Shown here: piece after piece, positions 1 through 6,203 of the stretch
Numbering within the stretch: the first letter of the stretch is position 1
Layout of the letters: every line of letters starts with the position of its first letter
Source: Actinomycetota bacterium
GTDB lineage: Bacteria; Actinomycetota; Acidimicrobiia; Acidimicrobiales; JACDEA01
DNA: 6,278 nt
Reading direction: 5' to 3'
Assembly: GCA_013816725.1 (NCBI GenBank)
Contig: JACDEA010000139.1
Coordinates: 1 to 6,278 of the forward strand
Position numbers and translations under genes: made by a program
The notes under the pieces: model-generated
Told to the model about the DNA's origin: nothing
Database searches by the model: none
The model's input: only the letters and a program-made list of their open reading frames with translations

Positions 1-387
1 CACGGTGGGTTCGGCCAGAGCTGCCTGACGCAGGACCCACTCGAACGTGGTGCGGCGCACGACGAGGACGGCAAGGTCCTCGTCGCCCGGGCGGGGGTCG
101 CCCAGGGTTGCCGTGAGGGGAAGCGTGGTGCAGCCGACGGCCTTCAGGGTGGCGAGCACGTCGGGAAAGCGGTCGCGCAACGTGACGGCGATGCGGGCCA
201 GGAAGCCGTGGGTCTGGTGGGCCTGCGGCGCCCCCCGTCGCTCAGAGGCGAAGGCCTCCTCGGCGCTGGCCGTCGCCGGCAGCGGGTCGCGCTCGAGGAT
301 CGTGACCGGGTGGCCCTGGCGACCGAAGGCCAGCGCGGCCGACAGACCCCCGACACCGCCGCCGACCACCACCACCGTTTCGCGCAT
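1..387 (-). CDS. FAD-dependent oxidoreductase/monooxygenase, N-terminal 129 residues (3' end outside window)
   Basis: The reading frame is open from an ATG at 387 down to the window edge, so only the N-terminal 129 residues are seen. Residues 5-34 form a classical Rossmann beta-alpha-beta FAD-binding fold: a run of valines, GxGxxG at Gly9, Gly11 and Gly14, then an acidic residue (Glu32) at the end of the second strand, where it would bind the ribose of FAD. Around residues 50-62, the stretch RRGAPQAHQTHGFL matches the R-G-x-P-Q-x-x-H-x-H motif common in FAD-dependent monooxygenases of the 2-polyprenyl-6-methoxyphenol hydroxylase-like group (family knowledge). The substrate cannot be told from this fragment. 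The gene diverges from a TetR-family regulator across 29 bp that contain inverted repeats, so control by that regulator is likely. The start is supported by the Rossmann strand beginning at residue 4. Either AGGG at 395-398 or a leaderless transcript could serve initiation. A generic NAD(P)/FAD oxidoreductase remains an alternative name. Confidence 0.85.
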   Translation of the reverse strand, partial: MRETVVVVGGGVGGLSAALAFGRQGHPVTILERDPLPATASAEEAFASERRGAPQAHQTHGFLARIAVTLRDRFPDVLATLKAVGCTTLPLTATLGDPRPGDEDLAVLVVRRTTFEWVLRQAALAEPTV

Positions 388-393
388 CGGGTG

Positions 394-399
394 ACCCTA
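394..399 (-). promoter_or_regulatory. Candidate -10 box of the FAD oxidoreductase gene
   Basis: On the minus strand TAGGGT (399 to 394) fits the TAnnnT consensus. It ends six bases before the ATG at 387, which would place the first transcribed base on the start codon itself, giving a leaderless mRNA. The same bases include AGGG (398 to 395), seven bases from the ATG, which could instead be a weak ribosome binding site. The sequence alone cannot separate the two readings. No good -35 box is evident. Confidence 0.4.
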
Positions 400-422
400 C
401 GTTATGGTAACGACCGTTGCCA
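400..422. promoter_or_regulatory. Probable TetR-family operator: overlapping inverted repeats
   Basis: Two overlapping inverted repeats occupy most of the gap between the divergent genes. The first, CGTTA-TGG-TAACG (400-412), is perfect with five-base arms. The second, TGGTAACG-AC-CGTTGCCA (405-422), matches at seven of eight positions per arm. The three half-sites are CGTTA, TAACG and CGTTG. Two-fold symmetric sites of this size beside a divergent tetR-type gene are the usual target of that regulator (family knowledge). The site overlaps the candidate tetR -10 box and the tetR start codon, and lies immediately upstream of the -10 candidate of the oxidoreductase gene, so one bound dimer or dimer pair could repress both. 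Binding is inferred. Confidence 0.6.
403..408 (+). promoter_or_regulatory. Candidate -10 box of the tetR-family gene
   Basis: TATGGT fits TAnnnT and lies eight bases before the TTG start at 417, so the transcript would begin at or within a few bases of the start codon. It lies inside the inverted repeats, which would allow autorepression by occlusion. The overlapping TACGTT at 398-403 also fits the pattern. Support rests only on motif and position. Confidence 0.35.
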
Positions 423-1052
423 AATTCGCTGCGTCGACGTCAACACAGGTGGTCCGGCCTCTCACCCGTCCAACGCCAGGCCGAGCGGCGCGCCCTGCTG
501 CTCGACGCCGGCTTCGATCTGCTGGGGACCGACGGGTGGGACGCCACGACGGTGAGGGCCGTCGTCGAGCGGGCCGAACTGAACCCGCGGTACTTCTACG
601 AGAGTTTCGCCGACCTCGACGAGCTGATAGTCGCCGTGTACGACCGGGTGGTCGAGGAGTTGGCCGCCGAGGTGTTGGTCGCGCTGGAGACGGCGCCGGA
701 CGACCCCGCCGTGCAGGCCCGCGCCGTCGTCGGCCGCATCGTGGAGTTCGTCGATGGCGACCGTCGCCGCGGGCGCGTGCTGTACGTCGAAGGGCTCGGC
801 AGCGAGGTCTTGAACCGCCGCCGCATCGAGACCGGCCGGGGCGTCGTCGCCTTCTTCGAGCGCTACGCCGTCGAGCGCCACGGCGAAACGCCCTTCGACC
901 ACGTGCAGCGGGTGGCGGCCGCCATCGTCGTGGGCGGCTTCAGCCAGCTGCTCCTCGACTGGGTCGCCGGCCGCCTCAATGTCACCCGCGCTCAACTCGT
1001 CGACGACGCCACCACCCTCTTCCTCGCGCTGGGCGACGCCACCCGACGCTGA
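417..1052 (+). CDS. TetR/AcrR-family transcriptional regulator
   Basis: The 211-residue protein has the size and layout of a TetR-family one-component repressor. Residues about 22-75 form the DNA-binding domain: an RRALLLDAGFDLL helix, then the helix-turn-helix around DATTVRAVVERAELNPRYFYESF, then DLDELIVAVYD. The TVRAVVERA...NPRYFY pattern is typical of the family. The remaining, less conserved helices (about 80-211) would bind a small ligand and form the dimer; the ligand cannot be predicted. The frame has a stop (TAA) at 408-410, so TTG at 417 is the first usable start, and no ATG or GTG occurs in frame before the conserved domain. CTG at 429 is an alternative. No Shine-Dalgarno sequence precedes it. 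The gene diverges from an FAD oxidoreductase and is followed by an acyl-CoA dehydrogenase, so a role in lipid or redox metabolism is plausible but inferred. Confidence 0.9.
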   Translation: MPNSLRRRQHRWSGLSPVQRQAERRALLLDAGFDLLGTDGWDATTVRAVVERAELNPRYFYESFADLDELIVAVYDRVVEELAAEVLVALETAPDDPAVQARAVVGRIVEFVDGDRRRGRVLYVEGLGSEVLNRRRIETGRGVVAFFERYAVERHGETPFDHVQRVAAAIVVGGFSQLLLDWVAGRLNVTRAQLVDDATTLFLALGDATRR

Positions 1053-1080
1053 TGAAAGCGGACGTTCGGGTGGCGGCGCC

Positions 1081-1086
1081 TACGCT
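1081..1086 (+). promoter_or_regulatory. Candidate -10 box of the acyl-CoA dehydrogenase gene
   Basis: TACGCT fits TAnnnT and is followed by exactly six bases and then the ATG at 1093. Transcription would therefore start on the A of the start codon, giving a leaderless mRNA. The absence of a Shine-Dalgarno sequence before this ATG agrees with that. No strong -35 box is seen, and read-through from the upstream tetR-type gene is also possible. Confidence 0.4.
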
Positions 1087-1092
1087 CACGGA

Positions 1093-2340
1093 ATGTTCGA
1101 ATGGTCGCCTGAGCAGCTGATGATCCGGGACGCGGTCCGCCAGTTCGTCGAGGCGGAGATCGCGCCCAAGCGCGAGGAGCTGGAGCACGGCGATCTCCCG
1201 CCCTACGACATCCTGCGCAAGCTGTTCGCCACGTTCGGGATGGACGCGATGGCCCGCGAGCGGTTCAAGACCGTCATCGAGCGCGAGAAGCGCGTGGCCG
1301 CCGGCGAGGAGCAGCCCGAGCCCAAGCAGAAGCGCGAGCCCACCGGCGGCCTGGCCGACGCCAACGCCATCGCCATGACGATGCTGCCGATCATCGAGAT
1401 CTGCCGCTACAGCCCGGGCCTGGTCACGGCCATGGGCGTGTCGATGGGGCTGACGTCGGCCGCCATCATGAGCCGGGGGACGATCGCCCAGAAGGAGCGA
1501 TGGGCCCTCGACCTGATGACGCTCGACAAGGTGGGCGCCTGGGCCATCACCGAGCCCGACTCCGGCTCCGACGCGTTCGGGTCGATGAAGTCGACGGCCC
1601 GGCGCGACGGCGACGAGTACGTCCTCAACGGCTCCAAGACGTTCATCACCAACGGCCCCTACGCCGACACCATCGTCTTCATATGCAAGCTCGATGAGGG
1701 CAACCTGCCGTCGGAACGCAAGATCTTGAGCTTCGTCCTCGACAAGGGCATGCCCGGCCTCGAGCAGTCGAAGCCGTTGCGCAAGATGGGCATGCACTCG
1801 TCGCCGACGGGGCAGCTGTTCCTCACCGACGTGCGCGTCGGCCGCGACCGTTTGATCGGTGAGACCGAGGATGTGCCGGCCGGCGGACGCGAGGGCGCCA
1901 AGGACACGTTCTCGATGGAGCGGTCGGGGGTGGCGGCCATGGCCCTCGGCATCATCGACCAGTGCCTCACGCTCTGCATCGACTACGCCAAGACGCGCGT
2001 GCAGTTCGGTCAGCCCATCGGCGAGTTCCAGCTGATCCAGGACAAGCTCGCCCGCATGGAGGTGGCGCGGCTCAACGTGCAGAACCTCGTGTTCCGCTAC
2101 ATCGAGCTGAGCGCCAACGGGCGGTCGTTGTCACTGGCCGAAGCGTCGGCCATGAAGCTGTACTCGGCCCGGGCCGCCACCGAAGTGGCGATGGAAGCGG
2201 TGCAACTCTTCGGTGGCAACGGCTACATGGCCGAGTACCACGTCGAGCAACTCGCTCGCGACGCCAAGGTCCTCCAGATCTACGCCGGCACCGACGAGAT
2301 CCAGATCACCCACATCGCCAAGGATCTCCTCCGCCGCTGA
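1093..2340 (+). CDS. Acyl-CoA dehydrogenase (FadE-like)
   Basis: The 415-residue flavoprotein should oxidise an acyl-CoA thioester to the 2-enoyl-CoA, using FAD and passing electrons to electron-transfer flavoprotein. Visible family signatures are WAITEPDSGSD (150-160, middle beta domain, FAD/substrate contacts), GSKTFITNG, KTRVQFGQPI (from Lys300, with Arg302 and Phe305-Gly306 for FAD pyrophosphate binding) and QLFGGNGY (371-378). The usual catalytic glutamate of the YEGT motif is replaced: the sequence reads YAGTDEIQ at 397-404 with Ala398. A glutamate is present instead at 276 in SMERSG, where isovaleryl-CoA and long-chain enzymes carry their base, so activity is probably retained. A charged segment at about 52-86 lengthens the N-terminal domain. 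ATG 1093 is chosen because the family's N-terminal helix (FEWSPEQLMIRDAVRQFV) starts there; the longer frame from 979 overlaps the tetR gene. Chain length or branching of the substrate is unknown. Confidence 0.93.
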   Translation: MFEWSPEQLMIRDAVRQFVEAEIAPKREELEHGDLPPYDILRKLFATFGMDAMARERFKTVIEREKRVAAGEEQPEPKQKREPTGGLADANAIAMTMLPIIEICRYSPGLVTAMGVSMGLTSAAIMSRGTIAQKERWALDLMTLDKVGAWAITEPDSGSDAFGSMKSTARRDGDEYVLNGSKTFITNGPYADTIVFICKLDEGNLPSERKILSFVLDKGMPGLEQSKPLRKMGMHSSPTGQLFLTDVRVGRDRLIGETEDVPAGGREGAKDTFSMERSGVAAMALGIIDQCLTLCIDYAKTRVQFGQPIGEFQLIQDKLARMEVARLNVQNLVFRYIELSANGRSLSLAEASAMKLYSARAATEVAMEAVQLFGGNGYMAEYHVEQLARDAKVLQIYAGTDEIQITHIAKDLLRR

Positions 2341-2362
2341 CGCGGTCGGTCGCCGGTGCGCC

Positions 2363-2379
2363 GTCACACGGGTCACACG
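2363..2379. repeat. Short direct repeat GTCACACG x2
   Basis: GTCACACG occurs at 2363-2370 and 2372-2379, separated by one base, in the 32-bp gap between the convergent acyl-CoA dehydrogenase and metallopeptidase genes and running over the stop codon of the latter. Only weak hairpins such as CCGC-TGAC-GCGG around the acyl-CoA dehydrogenase stop are visible and no T-run follows, so no intrinsic terminator is called. The repeat may be chance. Confidence 0.3.
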
Positions 2380-3227
2380 CGCGAGACGGCGAAGGTGTCG
2401 CAGGCGGCGTCGCCGTTCTGGGCCCGGTACCCGGCGAGGAACCAGCGTTGGCGTTGTTCGGACGAGCCGTGCGTCCATGACTCGGGTGACACCCGGCCCT
2501 GCGACGCCTGCTGAATGCGGTCGTCGCCGATCACCGACGCGGCGTCGAGCCCGTCGCGAATGTCGTCGTCATTCAGCGACTCGATGAAGCCGGTGTCGAC
2601 CGCTCCCTTGGCCCACGCGCCGGCGAGACAGTCGGCCATCAACTCGGTGCGCACGCTGGAACTCTGCGGACCGGTGCTGCCGTCGTGCTCGCGCCGCAGG
2701 ATGCCGCGGAGGTTCTGAATGTGGTGGCCGTACTCGTGGGCGATCACGTAGGCCTCGGCGAACGGCCCGCCCTTGGCGCCGAACCGCTGCCGTAGCGCGT
2801 CGTAGAACCCGAGATCTATGTACACGGTGGAATCGTTCGGGCAGTAGAAGGGCCCGACGTCCGCCGTCGCACCCCCGCAGCCCGTCTGAGTGCCGTCGGT
2901 GAAGAACACCGTCTTGGCTTCGCGGTAGTTGGGAACCCGGCCCCGCCAGAACGTCTGCACGCTGTTGACGACGCCGACGATGCGGCAGTCCTCGCGCTGG
3001 TTGGCGTCGGCGCCGGTCTGGCACTGGGCCGACAGGTCGCCCTGGTCGCTTGATGCGCCGCCGATCGACACGCCGTTGGCGCCGCCGCCGCCGTTGTTGA
3101 GCAGGCTGATGACCAGGAAGATCAGCCCGATCAGCCCGCCGCCGCCGGCCAACGCCGGGCCGCCCCGCATGCCCCGGCGGTCCGACACCTGCGAGGGATC
3201 GAGCCGCGCGCTGTCACGGAAACGCAT
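2373..3227 (-). CDS. Putative neutral zinc metallopeptidase, YpfJ type, membrane-anchored
   Basis: The 284-residue protein matches the YpfJ-like putative neutral zinc metallopeptidases in length and layout. It begins with the family-typical MRFRDSARLDPSQVSDRRG, followed by one hydrophobic membrane segment at about 29-43 (GGGLIGLIFLVISLL) and a glycine-rich linker. The rest should lie outside the membrane. The zinc motif is HEYGHH at 164-169: His164 and His168 are predicted ligands and Glu165 the catalytic base. Glu195 in TELMADCLAGAW is the likely third ligand. Upstream of this, VYIDLGFYDAL and AEAYVIAHEYGHHIQN are characteristic. Several cysteines in the exposed part could form disulphides. 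The physiological substrate of this family is not known to me. ATG 3227 is chosen because the conserved N-terminus starts exactly there; the frame stays open upstream only by running antisense to the next gene. No clear ribosome binding site is seen. The gene converges with the acyl-CoA dehydrogenase. Confidence 0.92.
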   Translation of the reverse strand: MRFRDSARLDPSQVSDRRGMRGGPALAGGGGLIGLIFLVISLLNNGGGGANGVSIGGASSDQGDLSAQCQTGADANQREDCRIVGVVNSVQTFWRGRVPNYREAKTVFFTDGTQTGCGGATADVGPFYCPNDSTVYIDLGFYDALRQRFGAKGGPFAEAYVIAHEYGHHIQNLRGILRREHDGSTGPQSSSVRTELMADCLAGAWAKGAVDTGFIESLNDDDIRDGLDAASVIGDDRIQQASQGRVSPESWTHGSSEQRQRWFLAGYRAQNGDAACDTFAVSRV

Positions 3228-3258
3228 GGCCCCGGGCTTACCCGTTACACCCTCGGCG

Positions 3259-3264
3259 TACTCT
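3259..3264 (+). promoter_or_regulatory. Candidate -10 box of the addB-like gene
   Basis: TACTCT fits TAnnnT and ends eight bases before the GTG at 3273, which predicts a transcript starting within about two bases of the start codon. CTTACC at 3237-3242 with a 16-bp spacer is a poor -35 candidate (three of six matches). The box lies in the 45-bp gap between this gene and the divergent metallopeptidase gene. No recognisable LexA-type box was seen in the gap. Confidence 0.35.
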
Positions 3265-3272
3265 GCTGACTC

Positions 3273-6203
3273 GTGGCGGAACCCCTCGGTGAACTGGTGG
3301 AACCCCTGGCCGAAGCCCAGCTGACGGCGGCGGTAGCCGAGGCGAAACGGCACGATCCGCTCGCCCCTGTCACCGTTGTCGTCCCCTCGAACTACGCGGC
3401 GCTCTCGCTCCGCCGGCGGCTGGGTCGGCGCAACGGGGGGCTGGTCAACGTGCAGTTCCTCAACCTGGCCCGGGTGGCCGAGCTGCTCGGCGCTCCCGCC
3501 CTGGCCGCCGCCGGCCGTCGCCCGCTCACCAAGGCGGTTCGCACCGAAGCCATACGCGCCGCCCTGGCCGAGGACGCCGGCGCGTTCGCCTCGGTCGCCG
3601 CCCATCCCTCCACGCTCGACGCGCTCGACCGCACTTTCGCCGACCTCCGGCTCTGTCCCGTGGCCCAGCTCGAATCGGTGGCGGCCATGAGCCGGCGCGC
3701 CGCCGAGGTCGTCCGTCTCTTCCGGGCCACCCGCGCCCGCTTGGCCGATCGCTACTACGACGAGCACGACCTGGCCGAAGCGGCGACGGCGGCCGGCACC
3801 GCCGCGGAACTCGGTCGCGTCATCGTCGTCACTCCCCGCCGTCTGGCGCCGTCGATGCAGCGCATGATCGAGTCACTCGGCGCGCTAGTCATCGAGCGCG
3901 ACACCGCCGTCGCTCCGGAGGTGCACCGGGTCATCTCCGCGCTGGACCCTGACGACGAGATGCGGGCAGCCGTGCGCGTGGTGATGCAAGAGGCGCGCCG
4001 CGGTACGGCTTTGCACCGCATCGCCCTCCTCTGGCCGGCCGACGAGCCCTACGCAGTCCTCGCCGATCAGCAGCTGCGCGCCGCCGGCGTGCCCCACAAC
4101 GGGCCCGCCACCCGTACCCTCGCCCACACCGTCACCGGCACCGCTCTTACGCAACTGCTCGCTTTGCCCGATCGCCGCTTCCGCCGCGACGAGGTGATGG
4201 CCTGGCTGGCGTCGGCGCCGATACTCGAAGACGCCAACCGCGCCGGCACGGTTCCGGCCAGCCAGTGGGACGTTGTGTCGGGCGCGGCCGGTGTGATCGA
4301 GGGCGCCGAGCAGTGGCACGGCCGGCTCACGTCGTTCGCCGCCGCCGAAGTCGAGCGCAAGAACGCCCTCGCGCAGGAGGGCGACGCCGACCAGGCCCGT
4401 CTCGATCGCATCGACACGAACATCGAGCGGGCGGCGCGCCTGCGCGTGTTCGCCGTCGACCTGATCGCCAGCCTCGACGCCACCGGCCGCACCACGTGGA
4501 CCGGCTTCAGCGAGTGGGCCTGCGGCCTCCTCGACCGCTACCTCGGCCGCGAGGAACGCCACTACCGCTGGCCCGATGCCGAGCAGGGCGCGTGGCGCGC
4601 TGTTCGTGAAGCCCTCGAACAGCTGTCGGTGCTCGACGACGTCGCCGGCGCGCCAGCCACGGTCGACCTCACCCGGTTCCGCCAAGCGGTCACCGCCGAG
4701 CTGGCCACCCCGGCCGGCCGTCACGGACGGTTCGGCACCGGTGTGTTCACGGCCCACCTCGGCGCCGCGTTGGCCACCGACTTCGACGTCGTCGTCGTCA
4801 CCGGCCTGGTCGAAGGCACGCTGCCGAGCCGGCGAAGTGAGGACGTGTTGCTCCCCGACGCCGAGCGCACCGCGGCAGCCGGCCAGGTTCGGCTGCGGGG
4901 CGACAAGCACGACGACGAGCTGGCCGACCTGCGCTCGGCGCTGGCCGCCGGCAACCGACTGCGCGTCCTCACCTGGCCGCGCACCGATCCGCGCCGTCGT
5001 CGCGAGCGGTTGCCGTCGCGCTGGCTGCCGACCAACGTCGCCGAGGAACGCATCGAGTCGTTCCAGCACGGCGTGATGACGGCCGAGCCGGCGTCGCTGT
5101 TCGACTACGACCTGCGCGGCCTTCTCGACTGGACCGAGCACGGCGGCAAGGCAATCGATCACATCCTCGCCGCCGAGCTGCCCACGTTCGCCGCCGGACT
5201 CGTCGCCGCCGAATTCCGTTCGAGCACCGCCTTCACCAGTTATGACGGTCACGTCGGCGCCGGCTACATCGATCCGCTCGACGCCGCCGCGCCCATGTCG
5301 CCCACCAGTCTCGAGGCCTACGCGGTCTGCCCGGCGCGCTACTTCTACAGCAAGGTTTTGAACCTCGGTCCCCCCGAGAAGCCCGAGGAGATCCGCCGCA
5401 TCGCGCCGATGACCAAGGGCTCGCTGGTCCACGAGGTGCTCGAACGCTTCATCGTCGACGCGCTGGCCCACCCCTCCACGCGCCGCGAGGCGCACCTGCT
5501 GGAGCTGGCCGAGGCCGCCTTCGATGATTACCACGCGAGGGGCCTCACCGGCGTGCCGCTGTTGTGGCAGTACGAGCGCGAGCTGATGCGGCGCGAGCTC
5601 ACCCGTTTCTTCGCCGAGGACGACGACGGCAGCGAACCGCTGGCCGCCGAGCTCACCTTCGGTCGCCACGGCGAGCAGCCGGTCGTCCTCACGCTCCCGG
5701 GCGGCGGCCAGATCGGGTTTCGGGGGACGGCCGATCGGGTCGACCGCACGCCCGAGGGCACCATCCGGGTCACCGACTACAAGACCGGCAGCGACAAGAA
5801 GTACGAGGCGCTGGCCGACGACCCGGTGGCCCGCGGCCAGCTCTTGCAACTCCCGCTGTACGGCTTGGCCGCCCGGGCCCGCTTCGGCGACGAGACCACT
5901 CCCATTGAGTCGCGCTACTGGATGGTCTCGGAGCGGTCCGGGTTCCGCCGCCACAGCGTCGCGGTCGACGACGCCACCGTCGCCCGGCTGCACGACGTCC
6001 TCGACGTGCTCGTGGCCGGCATCGCCGCCGGCCGTTTCCCGGCCCGGCCCGGCGAAGAGGACTGGCGGGGCGGCTGGGACCATTGCCGGTTCTGCGACTT
6101 CGACCGGGTGTGCCCGGCCGACCGTGACCGGGCGTGGGAGCGGGTGCAGGCCACGCCAGAACTCGAGGCCTACCTCGCGCTGGCCGAGGGAGAACCAGCG
6201 TGA
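3273..6203 (+). CDS. AddB-like subunit of a helicase-nuclease, PD-(D/E)XK nuclease with Fe-S cluster
   Basis: The 976-residue protein resembles the AddB subunit of AddAB-type enzymes, which resect double-strand breaks for recombination. The N-terminal two thirds follow the AddB helicase-like fold without helicase motifs: VTVVVPSNYAALSLRRRL, VQFLNLARVAELL, the ADRYYDEHDL region, and VTGLVEGTLPSRR at about 509-521, equivalent to the G-x-x-D-G-x-x-P strand of AddB and RecC. No Walker A is present; an in-frame TGA at 3267 rules out an upstream extension. The C-terminal nuclease is complete: His720 in GSLVHEVLERF, Asp821 in GTADRVDR, Asp835 and Lys837 in DYKTG, and Gln859/Tyr863 in QLPLY. Four cysteines, Cys686, Cys938, Cys941 and Cys947, frame it as in Fe-S-containing AddB and Cas4 nucleases. 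GTG 3273 is the first start; GTG 3297 is an alternative. The gene overlaps the next one by 4 bp, so the two proteins are probably made together as one complex. The family assignment is firm for the nuclease and moderate for the AddB name. Confidence 0.9.
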   Translation: MAEPLGELVEPLAEAQLTAAVAEAKRHDPLAPVTVVVPSNYAALSLRRRLGRRNGGLVNVQFLNLARVAELLGAPALAAAGRRPLTKAVRTEAIRAALAEDAGAFASVAAHPSTLDALDRTFADLRLCPVAQLESVAAMSRRAAEVVRLFRATRARLADRYYDEHDLAEAATAAGTAAELGRVIVVTPRRLAPSMQRMIESLGALVIERDTAVAPEVHRVISALDPDDEMRAAVRVVMQEARRGTALHRIALLWPADEPYAVLADQQLRAAGVPHNGPATRTLAHTVTGTALTQLLALPDRRFRRDEVMAWLASAPILEDANRAGTVPASQWDVVSGAAGVIEGAEQWHGRLTSFAAAEVERKNALAQEGDADQARLDRIDTNIERAARLRVFAVDLIASLDATGRTTWTGFSEWACGLLDRYLGREERHYRWPDAEQGAWRAVREALEQLSVLDDVAGAPATVDLTRFRQAVTAELATPAGRHGRFGTGVFTAHLGAALATDFDVVVVTGLVEGTLPSRRSEDVLLPDAERTAAAGQVRLRGDKHDDELADLRSALAAGNRLRVLTWPRTDPRRRRERLPSRWLPTNVAEERIESFQHGVMTAEPASLFDYDLRGLLDWTEHGGKAIDHILAAELPTFAAGLVAAEFRSSTAFTSYDGHVGAGYIDPLDAAAPMSPTSLEAYAVCPARYFYSKVLNLGPPEKPEEIRRIAPMTKGSLVHEVLERFIVDALAHPSTRREAHLLELAEAAFDDYHARGLTGVPLLWQYERELMRRELTRFFAEDDDGSEPLAAELTFGRHGEQPVVLTLPGGGQIGFRGTADRVDRTPEGTIRVTDYKTGSDKKYEALADDPVARGQLLQLPLYGLAARARFGDETTPIESRYWMVSERSGFRRHSVAVDDATVARLHDVLDVLVAGIAAGRFPARPGEEDWRGGWDHCRFCDFDRVCPADRDRAWERVQATPELEAYLALAEGEPA
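6186..6192 (+). promoter_or_regulatory. Shine-Dalgarno sequence of the helicase gene
   Basis: GAGGGAG ends seven bases before the GTG at 6200. It is the clearest ribosome binding site in the window, lies inside the 3' end of the addB-like gene, and supports the overlapping GTG start and translational coupling. Confidence 0.65.

Noticed and set aside
979..1092. Extended N-terminus of the acyl-CoA dehydrogenase from ATG 979
   Set aside because: The extra 38 residues are Ser/Pro-rich, overlap the end of tetR by 74 bases, and precede the point where family similarity begins at ATG 1093.
404..1120. 238-codon plus-strand frame starting at ATG 404, overlapping tetR
   Set aside because: The translation is arginine/proline-rich with no domain, whereas frame 417-1052 carries the full TetR helix-turn-helix. 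The ATG is a chance codon within the operator.
982..1797. 271-codon open frame on the minus strand opposite tetR and acyl-CoA dehydrogenase
   Set aside because: It spans two well-supported genes in antisense, shows biased His/Arg/Gly composition and no family motif.
2341..2372. Bidirectional intrinsic terminator between the convergent genes
   Set aside because: Only stems of four to five base pairs can be drawn and there is no T-tract on either strand, so the call is not supported.
3228..3767. Upstream extension of the metallopeptidase frame to 3767
   Set aside because: The conserved family N-terminus begins exactly at ATG 3227. The extension is antisense to the addB-like gene and resembles no protein family.
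3885..6083. 732-codon open frame on the minus strand opposite the addB-like gene
   Set aside because: It is a low-complexity Gly/Ala/Val/Arg-rich translation with no recognisable domain. Long antisense open frames are expected opposite GC-rich coding sequence, and the plus strand here encodes clear nuclease motifs.
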